NCBI RefSeq assembly: GCF_052060035.1
Contig: NZ_JBPOEA010000015.1
Location: forward strand, 1 to 64,000
From: Fodinibius sp052060035
Lineage (GTDB): Bacteria; Bacteroidota; Rhodothermia; Balneolales; Balneolaceae
Length of the DNA stretch: 64,000 nt
Direction: 5' to 3'
Part shown: piece after piece, positions 26,945 to 34,703 of the stretch
Position numbering within the stretch: position 1 is the stretch's first letter
Layout of the letters: each line of letters starts with the position of its first letter
Notes under the pieces: model-generated
Databases searched by the model: none
Told to the model about the DNA's origin: nothing
The model's input: the letters and a program-made list of their open reading frames with translations, nothing else
Made by a program: the position numbers and the translations under genes

Positions 26945-27808
26945 ATGAGCAAAAAGGTCGAGGAATGGACAGTCCTTTCCATGTTGGAATGGGCTACTGA
27001 TTTTTTTGAGAAGAAAAATATTCCGGATCCTCGGCACAGCATTGAATGGTTATTGGCGGAGACGCTCAATGTAAAACGGCTGGATCTATACCTTAAGTTT
27101 GACCGGCCACTCTCCCCTCAAGAACTTGATACGCTGCGTCCAATGGTCAAGCGCCGGGCACAACATGAACCCCTGCAATATATTGTTGGGTTCACCGACT
27201 TTATGAATGCCCGGATTTTGGTCAATGAACAGGTGCTGATTCCCCGTATTGAAACAGAGCAACTTGTTGAGATTATTCTGGATGAACATCAGTCCCAAGA
27301 AGATCTCACGGTACTCGATATTGGAACCGGATCGGGCTGTATTCCCATTGCCTTAAAAATGGAACAGCCCGGCTGGGACATTTACGGAATTGATATTTCT
27401 GAAAAAGCACTTAACACTGCCCGGGAGAATGCAGAACAAAACGACGCTAATGTTTCCTTTTCAAAAGGTAATATTTTAGCTCCGGAGAGTATTACTGTTG
27501 CCTCCCCTCTTGACCTGATTGTATCTAACCCGCCTTATATACCCACAGAGGAAAAAGAGATCCTTGAGCCGCAAGTCAAAGACTATGAACCGACCGAAGC
27601 ACTCTTCTTTGATGATCTTGAAAAAATGTATCGTAGCATCATTTCATTTGCTGGTGAAAAGCTAACCACAAATGGGCATCTTTATCTAGAGATACACGAA
27701 AATTACAGCCAACAAATTTTGGCTCTTTTCGACGGGCAAAAGTGGTCGGCTCGTATTGCAAACGACTATGACGATAAACCTCGTTTTATTATAGCCCAAA
27801 AGCATTAA
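26945..27808 (+). CDS. prmC: Peptide chain release factor N5-glutamine methyltransferase
   Basis: Methylates the Gln of the GGQ motif in RF1 and RF2 with SAM. The 287 residues show the N-terminal helical domain (with RHSIEWLLAETL and RRAQHEPLQYIVG), motif VLIPRIETEQLV, SAM motif I VLDIGTGSGCIPIAL (about residues 123-137) and the catalytic NPPY motif in LIVSNPPYIPTEE (about 193-205). It is coupled to the small upstream gene and ends just before the dnaA upstream region. Confidence 0.95.
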   Translation: MSKKVEEWTVLSMLEWATDFFEKKNIPDPRHSIEWLLAETLNVKRLDLYLKFDRPLSPQELDTLRPMVKRRAQHEPLQYIVGFTDFMNARILVNEQVLIPRIETEQLVEIILDEHQSQEDLTVLDIGTGSGCIPIALKMEQPGWDIYGIDISEKALNTARENAEQNDANVSFSKGNILAPESITVASPLDLIVSNPPYIPTEEKEILEPQVKDYEPTEALFFDDLEKMYRSIISFAGEKLTTNGHLYLEIHENYSQQILALFDGQKWSARIANDYDDKPRFIIAQKH

Positions 27809-28203
27809 TTAGCAGATTCCTCTACCTAATCATCCCCTTTATCCCGGTTAAATATTTTGGACTATTTACTCCATAATATTTATGTGGATAACTTGTGGAA
27901 AACTTTTTTTGCCCGGCATTTGGGATATTACTTTTAGGTAAAATCATTGTTAGCGCAATATTATGTACTGTCAAGTAAAATTTGATAGAAATGTGTATAA
28001 AATACTAAGTCAATGCGACGCATGTATTTATATTGTTTAGAGCAATGTGGATAACTTTTGTACAGGCGGGTAATATTTTTTTGACATCTGTCTCCGAAAT
28101 TATCATCTTCGTTTCACACAAAAATACGACAGCACTAAAAGTGTGTGGATAACTGTAGGGCATCCTGAGTAATAATTTTTAATTTAGAGGAGGTTAAGGG
28201 ACG
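27809..28203. other. 395-base AT-rich region upstream of dnaA with a DnaA-box cluster (candidate oriC or dnaA control region)
   Basis: No gene fits here. On the plus strand there are three perfect TGTGGATAA boxes (27883-27891, 28046-28054, 28144-28152) and two with one mismatch (TGTGGAAAA 27894-27902, TGTGTATAA 27992-28000). All have the same orientation. Between them the DNA is AT-rich, with a T run at 28073-28082. This density is far above chance and typical of an origin or of DnaA autoregulation of its gene. Against oriC: the strongly expressed rplM-to-smc genes on the left would then lie on the lagging strand. Confidence 0.65.
28186..28193 (+). promoter_or_regulatory. Strong Shine-Dalgarno sequence deciding the TTG start of dnaA
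   Basis: AGAGGAGG ends 10 bases before a TTG codon at 28204. Most genes in this window have no such sequence, so it supports the unusual start. Confidence 0.65.
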
Positions 28204-29655
28204 TTGAGTAATATTTCTTCCGAGACTGCGTGGGAGCAGTGCTTAGAAATTATAAAAGACAATATCAGCTACCAGAAGTTCAAGTCATGGTTCGAACCTA
28301 TCGAGCCGGTAAAACTGGAAGAAAACACGCTTACCATACAAGTTCCCAGCCAGTTCTGGTACGAGTGGCTGGAGGAACACTATTATGGTATGTTACGATC
28401 TACTCTGGCCAAAGTGTTAGGTGAGGATGGCAAGCTTGAATACTCGGTAGTACTCGAAAAATCTGATGACAACGCCGACAACCGTTCTGTCCGCCTTCCC
28501 CAACGCCCCATGCCGCCCGAAAATAATCAGGGCCAAGAAGTTAAAGGATATTCAGAATATAGTCCGGGCAAAATAGAGAACCCTTTCGTTATTCCCGGCA
28601 TCCAAAAAACTAAGATCGACTCAAACCTAAACTCCAGCTATGTGTTTGATCGATATATAGAAGGCGACTGTAACAGGCTGGCGCGGTCTGCAGCAATGGC
28701 TATCGGCGAAAATCCTGGCAGCAGCTCATTTAACCCGTTCTTTATTTATGGCGGTACCGGGCTTGGCAAAACACACCTCATTCAAAGTATTGGTAATAAA
28801 GTAAAGCAGGAACACGGAAATGAGCTTGCCGTACTCTATATCTCTTCCGAAAGTTTTACCAATGAATTTGTGCAGGCCATTCGAAATAATCGGGCCAGTG
28901 AATTTACAATGTTTTATCGGCAAATTGATGTACTGATTGTCGATGACATCCAATTCTTTAGCGGAAAGGAAAAAACCCAGGAAGAGTTTTTCCACATTTT
29001 CAATGCGCTTCACCAAGATGGTAAACAAATTATCCTGAGCAGTGACCGGGCTCCTCGTGAAATTCCAGATATTGAAGAACGCCTTATTTCGCGATTTAGC
29101 TGGGGACTCAGCGCCGACCTCCAAGTTCCGGAATATGAAACACGCTATGCCATCCTAGAACGCAAAGCTTCCGACAACGGTATTGAGCTCTCCCATCAAG
29201 TGCTTGAATTTATCGCGCATAACTTCAAATCAAACGTCCGCGACCTGGAAGGCGCCATCATTAAACTATTGGCTTTTGCTTCGCTGCAACATGTGGATGA
29301 GATTGAACCTCAGATGGCCAAACGGGTGCTTAAGGATATGATTCAGGAATCACAGACGACGATTTCTATTGAGCAGATCCAAGATTATGTATGCGATTAT
29401 TTTGGCATTGATACCAACAAAGTACGCGAAAAAACGCGCAAGCAAGAAATTGTTGAAGCACGTCAAATTGCAATGTACCTTTCAAAGCAGTTTACCGACT
29501 CGAGTTTAAAAACCATTGGACTTCATTTTGGCGGACGCGATCACTCAACGGTTATTCATGCCATATCTACTGTTGAAGAACGCATGCAAACGACTGCAAA
29601 ACACAAACGGATTGTCGAGGAATTGCATCAAAAAATAGAAGTGTCTACGCTGTAA
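28204..29655 (+). CDS. dnaA: Chromosomal replication initiator DnaA
   Basis: AAA+ initiator that binds DnaA boxes, unwinds oriC and loads the helicase. The 483 residues have domain I (about 1-80, TAWEQCLEIIKDNISYQKF), a variable linker rich in Pro/Asn (about 95-140), and domain III with Walker A IYGGTGLGKTHLIQSIGNK (about 180-198), Walker B VLIVDDIQFFSGKEKTQEEF (about 243) and FSWGLSADLQVPEYETR. Domain IV carries the DnaA signature GGRDHSTVIHAIS (about 443). The start codon is TTG at 28204 with a strong SD; rare start codons are also known for E. coli dnaA (GTG). It is followed 3 bases later by folB, not dnaN. DnaA boxes upstream suggest autoregulation. Confidence 0.98.
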   Translation: MSNISSETAWEQCLEIIKDNISYQKFKSWFEPIEPVKLEENTLTIQVPSQFWYEWLEEHYYGMLRSTLAKVLGEDGKLEYSVVLEKSDDNADNRSVRLPQRPMPPENNQGQEVKGYSEYSPGKIENPFVIPGIQKTKIDSNLNSSYVFDRYIEGDCNRLARSAAMAIGENPGSSSFNPFFIYGGTGLGKTHLIQSIGNKVKQEHGNELAVLYISSESFTNEFVQAIRNNRASEFTMFYRQIDVLIVDDIQFFSGKEKTQEEFFHIFNALHQDGKQIILSSDRAPREIPDIEERLISRFSWGLSADLQVPEYETRYAILERKASDNGIELSHQVLEFIAHNFKSNVRDLEGAIIKLLAFASLQHVDEIEPQMAKRVLKDMIQESQTTISIEQIQDYVCDYFGIDTNKVREKTRKQEIVEARQIAMYLSKQFTDSSLKTIGLHFGGRDHSTVIHAISTVEERMQTTAKHKRIVEELHQKIEVSTL

Positions 29656-29658
29656 TTT

Positions 29659-30018
29659 ATGGAAACCCTGACGCTTAAAAGTCTCCGCTTTAAAGGGTAT
29701 CACGGATACTACGAAAAGGAGCGCCAACAGGGTAATGATTTTGAGGTCGATATCATCTTTTCGGCCGATTTACGCAAAGCGGGTGACTCCGATCAACTCG
29801 ATGACACAATTGATTACCAAGAGGTGCTTAGTATCGTCAAAGAAGTAATGCATGGACCATCCCAAAAACTTATTGAAACACTGGCTAAACGAATTGGTGA
29901 CCAACTTTTTGGGCAATTTTCGCAAGTTCAATCAATCGAAGTATCCGTGCGCAAGCTTCACCCTCCCCTGGACATAGAAACCGCATATTCTGAGATTACG
30001 ATGCAATGGCAACGGTAG
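29659..30018 (+). CDS. folB: Dihydroneopterin aldolase
   Basis: Folate synthesis enzyme that cleaves 7,8-dihydroneopterin to 6-hydroxymethyl-dihydropterin and glycolaldehyde. The 119 residues fit the small T-fold family: LKSLRFKGYHGYYEKERQQG at the N-terminus with the conserved GYHG-E region, DTIDYQEVLSIV, and LIETLAKRI with the active-site Glu, then VSVRKLHPP. It begins 3 bases after dnaA and overlaps folK by 13 bases, so translation is probably coupled. Confidence 0.95.
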   Translation: METLTLKSLRFKGYHGYYEKERQQGNDFEVDIIFSADLRKAGDSDQLDDTIDYQEVLSIVKEVMHGPSQKLIETLAKRIGDQLFGQFSQVQSIEVSVRKLHPPLDIETAYSEITMQWQR

Positions 30019-30494
30019 TTGTAGCACTGGGATCAAACGTAGGCGACCGGCATCAGCACTTGGCGGATGCCGCTAATTTTTTGGAAGAAGAATCAGAATA
30101 TCCGCTGCAGAAATCATCTATCTATATAACCGAACCGGTTGGTCCCTCCACCCGGGATTTTTACAATGCCGTAGTTGTAATGACGACCAAAGAAAATCCC
30201 AAACCGTTAATTAAAAAATTCAAAGACTTTGAACAGCAACACGGGCGTAATGCGGATCAACCGAAATGGAGTGCCCGCACGATCGATCTCGATATTATTG
30301 CGTACGGCGACTTGGTGATTCAAACGGATAATCTTATCATTCCGCATCCGGAATATCAGAAACGACTTTTTGTGTTAACGCCTCTGGCAGAAGTTATACC
30401 CGACTGGAACGATCCCAAAAGTGGAAAATCTATAGCACAACTAACGTCCGCGGCGTCTGAGCTTAGACTTGAAAAAACAGACCTACGTTGGTAA
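30006..30494 (+). CDS. folK: 2-amino-4-hydroxy-6-hydroxymethyldihydropteridine pyrophosphokinase
   Basis: Transfers pyrophosphate from ATP to 6-hydroxymethyl-dihydropterin, the step after FolB. The 162 residues carry VVVALGSNVGDRHQHL at the N-terminus, SSIYITEPVGPSTRDFYNAV, and the signature WSARTIDLDIIAYGD (about residues 91-105) followed by IPHPEYQKRLFVLTPLAEV. It overlaps folB by 13 bases and ends 2 bases before the kinase gene. Confidence 0.96.
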   Translation: MATVVVALGSNVGDRHQHLADAANFLEEESEYPLQKSSIYITEPVGPSTRDFYNAVVVMTTKENPKPLIKKFKDFEQQHGRNADQPKWSARTIDLDIIAYGDLVIQTDNLIIPHPEYQKRLFVLTPLAEVIPDWNDPKSGKSIAQLTSAASELRLEKTDLRW

Positions 30495-30496
30495 CC

Positions 30497-31138
30497 ATGG
30501 AAAATGAGTTCGATTTTATTGCCATTGAAGGAGTCATTGGGGTGGGAAAAACATCCCTTGCAAAACTACTGACTGAACGTCATAATGCGCGCCTTGTCCT
30601 TGAACAGTTTGAAGAGAATCCCTTTTTACCCAAGTTTTATAAAGATAGGGAGCGCTATGCCTTTCCCACTCAGATGTCATTTTTAGCCAGTCGTTTTCAG
30701 CAGCAGCAAGAGATGCTCAGCAAAGATCTGTTTCAACAGATGACCATCTCGGACTACATCTTTGAAAAAGATCGCATATTTGCACGGCTAAATTTAGAAG
30801 ACGATGAGCTGGCATTATACGATTCTATCTTTAAAATTATGGCCGGGATTTCTGCACAGCCCGACCTTGTTATCTATCTGCAATCAAATGTTGATCGATT
30901 AATGCAAAATATCAGGGATCGAGATCGTGACTACGAGCGCGATATTTCCCGCTCATATTTGAAGGAACTCAGCGATGCCTACAATCATTTCTTTCATCAT
31001 TACAATAAATCACCCCTGATGATCATTAATACATCAGAGATTGATTTCGTTAGTAACGAAAAACACTTAGATTATATAGAAGAACAAATTTTCAATCAGC
31101 CTATTCGCGGTAACACGCATATTCACATCACCGATTAG
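30497..31138 (+). CDS. Deoxynucleoside kinase (dNK/dGK family)
   Basis: Salvage kinase phosphorylating deoxynucleosides. From the ATG at 30497 the protein is 213 residues: P-loop EGVIGVGKTSLAKLL (about residues 10-24), YAFPTQMSFLASRFQQQ, DYIFEKDRIFA with the DRS-like motif, and the lid IRDRDRDYERDI typical of the dNK family. A TTG three codons upstream (30488) is also in frame but lies inside folK; the ATG is preferred. It sits in the dnaA-folB-folK transcript. Substrate preference (dA/dG/dC) cannot be told. Confidence 0.9.
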   Translation: MENEFDFIAIEGVIGVGKTSLAKLLTERHNARLVLEQFEENPFLPKFYKDRERYAFPTQMSFLASRFQQQQEMLSKDLFQQMTISDYIFEKDRIFARLNLEDDELALYDSIFKIMAGISAQPDLVIYLQSNVDRLMQNIRDRDRDYERDISRSYLKELSDAYNHFFHHYNKSPLMIINTSEIDFVSNEKHLDYIEEQIFNQPIRGNTHIHITD

Positions 31139-31143
31139 TAGCA

Positions 31144-31404
31144 ATGATTTTTCGCACCCTTTTATTTTTTTTACTGATGTATCTTCTTATCAAAGTCATC
31201 AGTCGACTTTTTCTGCCTTCCAATTCAAAAAAGAAAAGCAGAAAGGGATCGAACTTTTTTTACCAGATGTATCAACAACAAAATCAGCAAAACCGCAAGT
31301 CACAATCCTCTAATACCTCTGACAAGCACTTTGATCAAATTGAAGAGGCCGAGTTTGAGGATATCACCGAAGAGGAAAAAACATCCTCAAAATCATCTGA
31401 TTAA
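31144..31404 (+). CDS. Small membrane-anchored protein, DUF4834-like
   Basis: 86 residues: one N-terminal helix (IFRTLLFFLLMYLLIKVISR, residues 2-21), a short basic patch SKKKSRKGS, a Gln/Asn-rich linker and an acidic tail with HFDQIEEAEFEDITEEE. The order of hydrophobic anchor, basic patch and acidic EFED-like end is that of the Bacteroidota DUF4834 family. It starts 5 bases after the deoxynucleoside kinase stop and is probably in the same transcript. Function unknown. Confidence 0.75.
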   Translation: MIFRTLLFFLLMYLLIKVISRLFLPSNSKKKSRKGSNFFYQMYQQQNQQNRKSQSSNTSDKHFDQIEEAEFEDITEEEKTSSKSSD

Positions 31405-31473
31405 CGCTTCAACATTCCTTATCTTTCGAGGCATTATTTAATTTACCGTTAACCACGAAAGCAGCTATTTCAC

Positions 31474-32016
31474 ATGAATTACGAAGATCAGCTTGAAGAA
31501 GGACTATCGCTACTGCACGAAGGCGACTTTGATCATGCACTGGATATTGCTCACCAGCTACAAAAAAAAGAGCCTGAATATTCTGATGGATTCCATCTGG
31601 AAGGCTTGGTATTTCAGAAGCTTAACCAGTGGGAAAAAAGTATTGAAGCGCTGGAAAAAGCCATTGACTTGGAAGAGGAAAACAGTGGCTACTATAACTT
31701 GCGTGGTTTTGCTAACATGCAACTCGAAAACCTTGACAAGGCCATAGAAGACTTCGACAAGGCGATAGACTTGGATGACTCTCCCGCTGCACACCGCAAC
31801 AAGGTGCTGTATATGATCATGAATGGAGATGCCGGTAAAGCTAATGAGTACCTGCTTAATCGCATTAAACAAGATCCAAAAGATGTTGAAAATTGGATTT
31901 TGATGGGCGACCTTCTACAGCGCGCCGGACAGGACGAAAAAGCGCAGGGTTTTTATCAGCAGGCCAGCAAAATGGATCCGGATAATGAATATGTGAAAGA
32001 GCAGCTGGGCGGATAG
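31474..32016 (+). CDS. Tetratricopeptide repeat protein
   Basis: 180-residue soluble protein made almost entirely of about five TPR units: for example GLSLLHEGDFDHALDIAHQL, FQKLNQWEKSIEALEKAIDL, YYNLRGFANMQLENLDKAIE and LLQRAGQDEKAQGFYQQASK. TPRs mediate protein-protein contacts; the partner is unknown. It lacks a signal peptide. It ends the dnaA-fol transcript region and is followed by a 15-bp perfect hairpin. Confidence 0.88.
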   Translation: MNYEDQLEEGLSLLHEGDFDHALDIAHQLQKKEPEYSDGFHLEGLVFQKLNQWEKSIEALEKAIDLEEENSGYYNLRGFANMQLENLDKAIEDFDKAIDLDDSPAAHRNKVLYMIMNGDAGKANEYLLNRIKQDPKDVENWILMGDLLQRAGQDEKAQGFYQQASKMDPDNEYVKEQLGG

Positions 32017-32025
32017 AAACGCTGC

Positions 32026-32064
32026 AAATCCCGATAATTTTTGTTTCAAATTATCGGGATTTAC
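32026..32064 (+). terminator. Strong hairpin terminator after the TPR gene
   Basis: AAATCCCGATAATTT (32026-32040) pairs perfectly over 15 bp with AAATTATCGGGATTT (32048-32062) around a 7-base loop. The downstream T run is short, so strength is uncertain. The inverted repeat would serve either strand. Confidence 0.7.
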
Positions 32065-32067
32065 CCC

Positions 32068-32075
32068 TATATTTG
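32068..32075 (+). promoter_or_regulatory. Promoter -7 box of tRNA-Leu
   Basis: TATATTTG matches TANNTTTG and ends 22 bases before the tRNA. A TTG at 32041-32043, in the loop of the preceding terminator, could be the -33 box with a slightly long 24-base spacer. Confidence 0.45.
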
Positions 32076-32097
32076 AGGCCTTGAAAATTTGATCTAT

Positions 32098-32182
32098 GCC
32101 CTGGTGGCGGAATTGGTAGACGCGCTGGCTTGAGGGGTCAGTTCCCATTTCGGGAGTGCTAGTTCGACTCTAGTCCAGGGCA
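32098..32182 (+). tRNA. tRNA-Leu (anticodon GAG)
   Basis: 85 bases, class II tRNA with a long variable arm. The acceptor stem GCCCTGG pairs with CCAGGGC (32175-32181), discriminator A at 32182. The D arm is GGCGGAATTGGTAGACGC-like, the anticodon stem CTGGC/GTCAG closes the loop TTGAGGG with GAG at 32132-32134, the variable arm is TTCCCATTTCGGGA, and the T arm contains GTTCGACTC. It reads CUC and CUU codons. The 3' CCA is not encoded. Confidence 0.96.
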
Positions 32183-32185
32183 CTC

Positions 32186-32220
32186 AAACCCTTGTAAGTC
32201 TTTGGCTTGCAAGGGTTTAT
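32186..32220 (+). terminator. Terminator after tRNA-Leu
   Basis: AAACCCTTGTAAG (32186-32198) pairs with CTTGCAAGGGTTT (32206-32218) over 13 bp with one G-U pair and a 7-base loop. A T-rich stretch (TTTATTATT) ends the element. From here to 32401 I see no gene. Confidence 0.75.
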
Positions 32221-32401
32221 TATTGTCCTAATCTTTATAAAATTTAGCTCCCTCCTTTTTTCATTTTCCGGAACTCAAAACCAATTAGCCGTATTTGATT
32301 TTTAAAATCCGATAAAAGAACCACTGGCTATTTGTTTCTGTGCCTCATACTATCTATATATAAATAAACTTTTCAACTAATCACTTCGGGGTGGACTTAC
32401 T

Positions 32402-32881
32402 ATGGAACGTACATACTCTTTCACGGAAACGGTTATTTGTGGACTTATCGCTACGTTTATGATGTCAATGCTTTCATTCTTATCGAGCGGTATTGGGCTT
32501 CCTGTTATTGATGTAGGATACATGCTTAAGGAAATTTTCAATCATATTCATGAACAGGAACCTTACAGCATTCTCTGGGGCAATGCAGCCTATTATATCG
32601 GTGGAATACTATTGGCTTTGATCTGGGTAGTTTTTCTGGATAACAGGGTCTCAGGCAATTGGTTGGTGCAGGGAATTATCTATGGTATTTTGATATCAAT
32701 TGTGGCTGCCGTACTTGTTTCACCCGCAATATCTATGGCAGGTGGAGAATCATTTGGCATCTTTTATATTGATACTTGGTTCCCCGTGCTAAATATACTT
32801 GCAGGGTTAATTATGCACTTGGGTTATGGAATCACCTTATTGCTTTGTCTGGAGTATTCCGATCATTTCAGAACGGTATAA
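32402..32881 (+). CDS. Four-helix integral membrane protein, function unknown
   Basis: 159 residues with four predicted membrane helices: TVICGLIATFMMSMLSFLSS (about 10-29), WGNAAYYIGGILLALIWVVF (about 59-78), WLVQGIIYGILISIVAAVLV, and WFPVLNILAGLIMHLGYGI. Conserved-looking glycines and an internal His in the last helix are visible. It resembles small DUF6789-like membrane proteins, but I do not assign it. A GGGGTGG sequence lies about 10 bases before the ATG. The GNAT gene follows 57 bases later. Confidence 0.75.
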   Translation: MERTYSFTETVICGLIATFMMSMLSFLSSGIGLPVIDVGYMLKEIFNHIHEQEPYSILWGNAAYYIGGILLALIWVVFLDNRVSGNWLVQGIIYGILISIVAAVLVSPAISMAGGESFGIFYIDTWFPVLNILAGLIMHLGYGITLLLCLEYSDHFRTV

Positions 32882-32938
32882 TCCTACAACAAAGTTGTTG
32901 TATAAAATTTAATTCTGAGGCATTCAGTAAACGTTCGG

Positions 32939-33487
32939 ATGTTCACCTGGCAAATAGATAATCGCATTAGGCTTGAGCTGTTAGAAGCTCGTCATGGAAA
33001 GGAGTTATTTCGGTTGACCGAACAGAATCGGAAATACCTTGGGCAATGGCTCCCGTGGGTAGAATCAGTTCAAGAACCCGAAGATACAGCTCAATTCATA
33101 AAAAAATCCCAGCAGCAGTGGATTGAAAATCAAAGTTTTCAGGCTGTTATTAATGCAGGTGATAAAGTTGCAGGAATTGTTGGACACCACAAAATAGATT
33201 GGCAAAACCAGAAAACTTCGCTGGGGTATTGGCTGGGTAAATCCTATCAGGGACGTGGAATTATGACGAAATGCTGTGCTGCCATAGTTCAACACGCTTT
33301 TAAAGTGCTGGATCTGCACCGCGTTGAAATTCATTGTGCCATTGACAATAAAAAGAGCCGGGCAATTCCTGAACGACTGGGATTCATTAAAGAAGTAATA
33401 CAAAAGGAAGCCATTCAATTAAATGGTACGTTTAAAGACCTTGTAGTTTATCGGGCACTTTCTTCCGAATGGGAATGTGATATTTAG
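32939..33487 (+). CDS. GNAT N-acetyltransferase, RimJ/RimL type
   Basis: 182-residue acetyltransferase using acetyl-CoA. The RimL-like N-terminus IRLELLEARHGKELFRL and KYLGQWLPWV are followed by the beta4/acetyl-CoA loop LGYWLGKSYQGRGIMTKCC (about residues 92-110, with Q/RxxGxG as YQGRGI) and the C-terminal HRVEIHCAIDNKKSRAIPER with a conserved LGF. The substrate may be a ribosomal protein N-terminus, an aminoglycoside-like compound or polyamine; it cannot be told. Confidence 0.88.
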   Translation: MFTWQIDNRIRLELLEARHGKELFRLTEQNRKYLGQWLPWVESVQEPEDTAQFIKKSQQQWIENQSFQAVINAGDKVAGIVGHHKIDWQNQKTSLGYWLGKSYQGRGIMTKCCAAIVQHAFKVLDLHRVEIHCAIDNKKSRAIPERLGFIKEVIQKEAIQLNGTFKDLVVYRALSSEWECDI

Positions 33488-33671
33488 AAAACTGGATAAA
33501 TGTATCAATTACCAGCCTATAGGGGACTCCACCTACATCCATTTTATCGGTAAACCGGGCGTCGTTATCATAAAAGACATTGATATCTAAATTTCTTTCC
33601 GAAACAAACGCCCTTACATCCTTAACCCAATCATTAAAGCCACTAAAATTGATACAGAGTATATCAAATCA
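33487..33671 (-). pseudogene. Decayed fragment of a TlpA/ResA-like thioredoxin-fold protein
   Basis: In one minus-strand frame about 60 codons read like the C-terminal half of a TlpA-type thioredoxin: FNDWVKDVRAFVSER, then NLDINVFYDNDARFTDKMDV, then GGVPYRLVID, where the VP is the conserved cis-Pro element. The frame is closed upstream by TGA (33669-33671), has no start codon and no CxxC. It runs into the 3' end of the GNAT gene. The upstream bases to 33780 in the same frame are further degenerate. This explains most of the 293-base gap. A chance similarity cannot be ruled out without a search. Confidence 0.45.
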
Positions 33672-33780
33672 ATAAGCCGTATTTACCAGAGATCTTAAAT
33701 GCCATGCCAAAAAGAATAAAGAGAACTATAAAAGTTTTCGCATAGCAACATAATTTCTGTTACAATTAATAAAGCTAATC

Positions 33781-34281
33781 ATGGATCAAAAGCCATCCTT
33801 GGCTACATCTGTTTATCGCTTTAAACAAAAAATCATGAGCAAAATTGAATACAGTAAAACATTTGAAGTGATCTGGGCCGATATGGATCCCAATCGTCAC
33901 ATGCGTCACTCAGTATATAATGACTACGCCGCCCAAACACGTATCGCCATATTTCAGGATTTTGGATTACCCATTCAAGAAATTGCCAATATGAATTTAG
34001 GACCCATATTATTTCGGGAGGAAACTAAATTTTTAAAGGAGATTGGGCTATCAGAACAGATCACTGTAGACTGTAAACTAAAAACCATGCATAAGGATGG
34101 GTCACGCTGGACTTTTCTTCACCAAATATTCAAGCAGAATGGCAATAAAGCCGCCCAGATTATTGTGGAAGGCGCTTGGTTAGATCTGGAAAAAAGAAAA
34201 CTATCGATGCCACCCCAAGCGCTGCTGGATGTCCTAAAGCAATTTCCGCGGGCAGAATCTTTTAACTGGCAAAATCAGTAA
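33781..34281 (+). CDS. Hotdog-fold acyl-CoA thioesterase (4HBT family)
   Basis: Hydrolyses an acyl-CoA or related thioester. The pattern KTFEVIWADMDPNRHMRHSVY, with Asp before xxxHM(R/N), is that of the 4-hydroxybenzoyl-CoA thioesterase family; a tail REETKFLKEIGLSEQITVD and WLDLEKRKLSMPPQ follows. From 33781 the protein has 166 residues; the in-frame ATG at 33835 gives 148 residues and the more usual family N-terminus (MSKIEYSKTF). It is followed by csaA after 7 bases. Physiological substrate unknown. Confidence 0.85.
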   Translation: MDQKPSLATSVYRFKQKIMSKIEYSKTFEVIWADMDPNRHMRHSVYNDYAAQTRIAIFQDFGLPIQEIANMNLGPILFREETKFLKEIGLSEQITVDCKLKTMHKDGSRWTFLHQIFKQNGNKAAQIIVEGAWLDLEKRKLSMPPQALLDVLKQFPRAESFNWQNQ

Positions 34282-34288
34282 TCAAGCT

Positions 34289-34624
34289 ATGTCGACAATT
34301 AGTTGGGAACAATTTGAGCAGGTTGAGCTCAGAGTCGGGACCATTATAAGGGCAGAAGAGTTCCCGGAAGTAATCAATTCCGCTTATAAACTGTGGATAG
34401 ATTTCGGAAAAGAAATTGGAATTAAAAAGAGTAGTGCTCAAATAACTGACCTGTATTCCACAGCTGATCTGATTGATAAACAAGTTATTGGTGTAATCAA
34501 TTTTCCACCTAAACAGGTGGGGCCCTTTATGTCTGAATGTCTGATTACCGGCTTTCACAGAAATGACAACGTAGTGTTGGCAGTTCCTGATAAACGAATT
34601 GCGGATGGTAGCAAACTTTGCTAA
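34289..34624 (+). CDS. csaA: CsaA-like tRNA-binding-domain protein
   Basis: 111-residue OB-fold protein similar to B. subtilis CsaA and the C-terminal EMAP II-like domain of MetRS. Visible signatures are FEQVELRVGTIIRAEEFPE at the N-terminus, KLWIDFGKEIGIKKSSAQIT, and GVINFPPKQVGPFMSECLI. CsaA has been linked to protein export and chaperone activity and binds tRNA. The gene follows the thioesterase by 7 bases and is followed by a long inverted repeat. Confidence 0.92.
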   Translation: MSTISWEQFEQVELRVGTIIRAEEFPEVINSAYKLWIDFGKEIGIKKSSAQITDLYSTADLIDKQVIGVINFPPKQVGPFMSECLITGFHRNDNVVLAVPDKRIADGSKLC

Positions 34625-34670
34625 CCCTAAACTTCGGAATATATAATACTGTTATATATTCTAAATTAGG
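34625..34670. repeat. Nested inverted repeat downstream of csaA
   Basis: The inner stem GAATATATAA (34637-34646) pairs exactly with TTATATATTC (34652-34661), loop TACTG. An outer CCTAA/TTAGG pair (34625-34629 with 34666-34670) encloses it. It lies directly after the csaA stop and 34 bases before the M23 peptidase start. It may be a terminator without U run, or an operator of the peptidase gene. Confidence 0.45.
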
Positions 34671-34703
34671 TTGAAATATGTTGTTATCCACTACAATAAT
34701 CCC

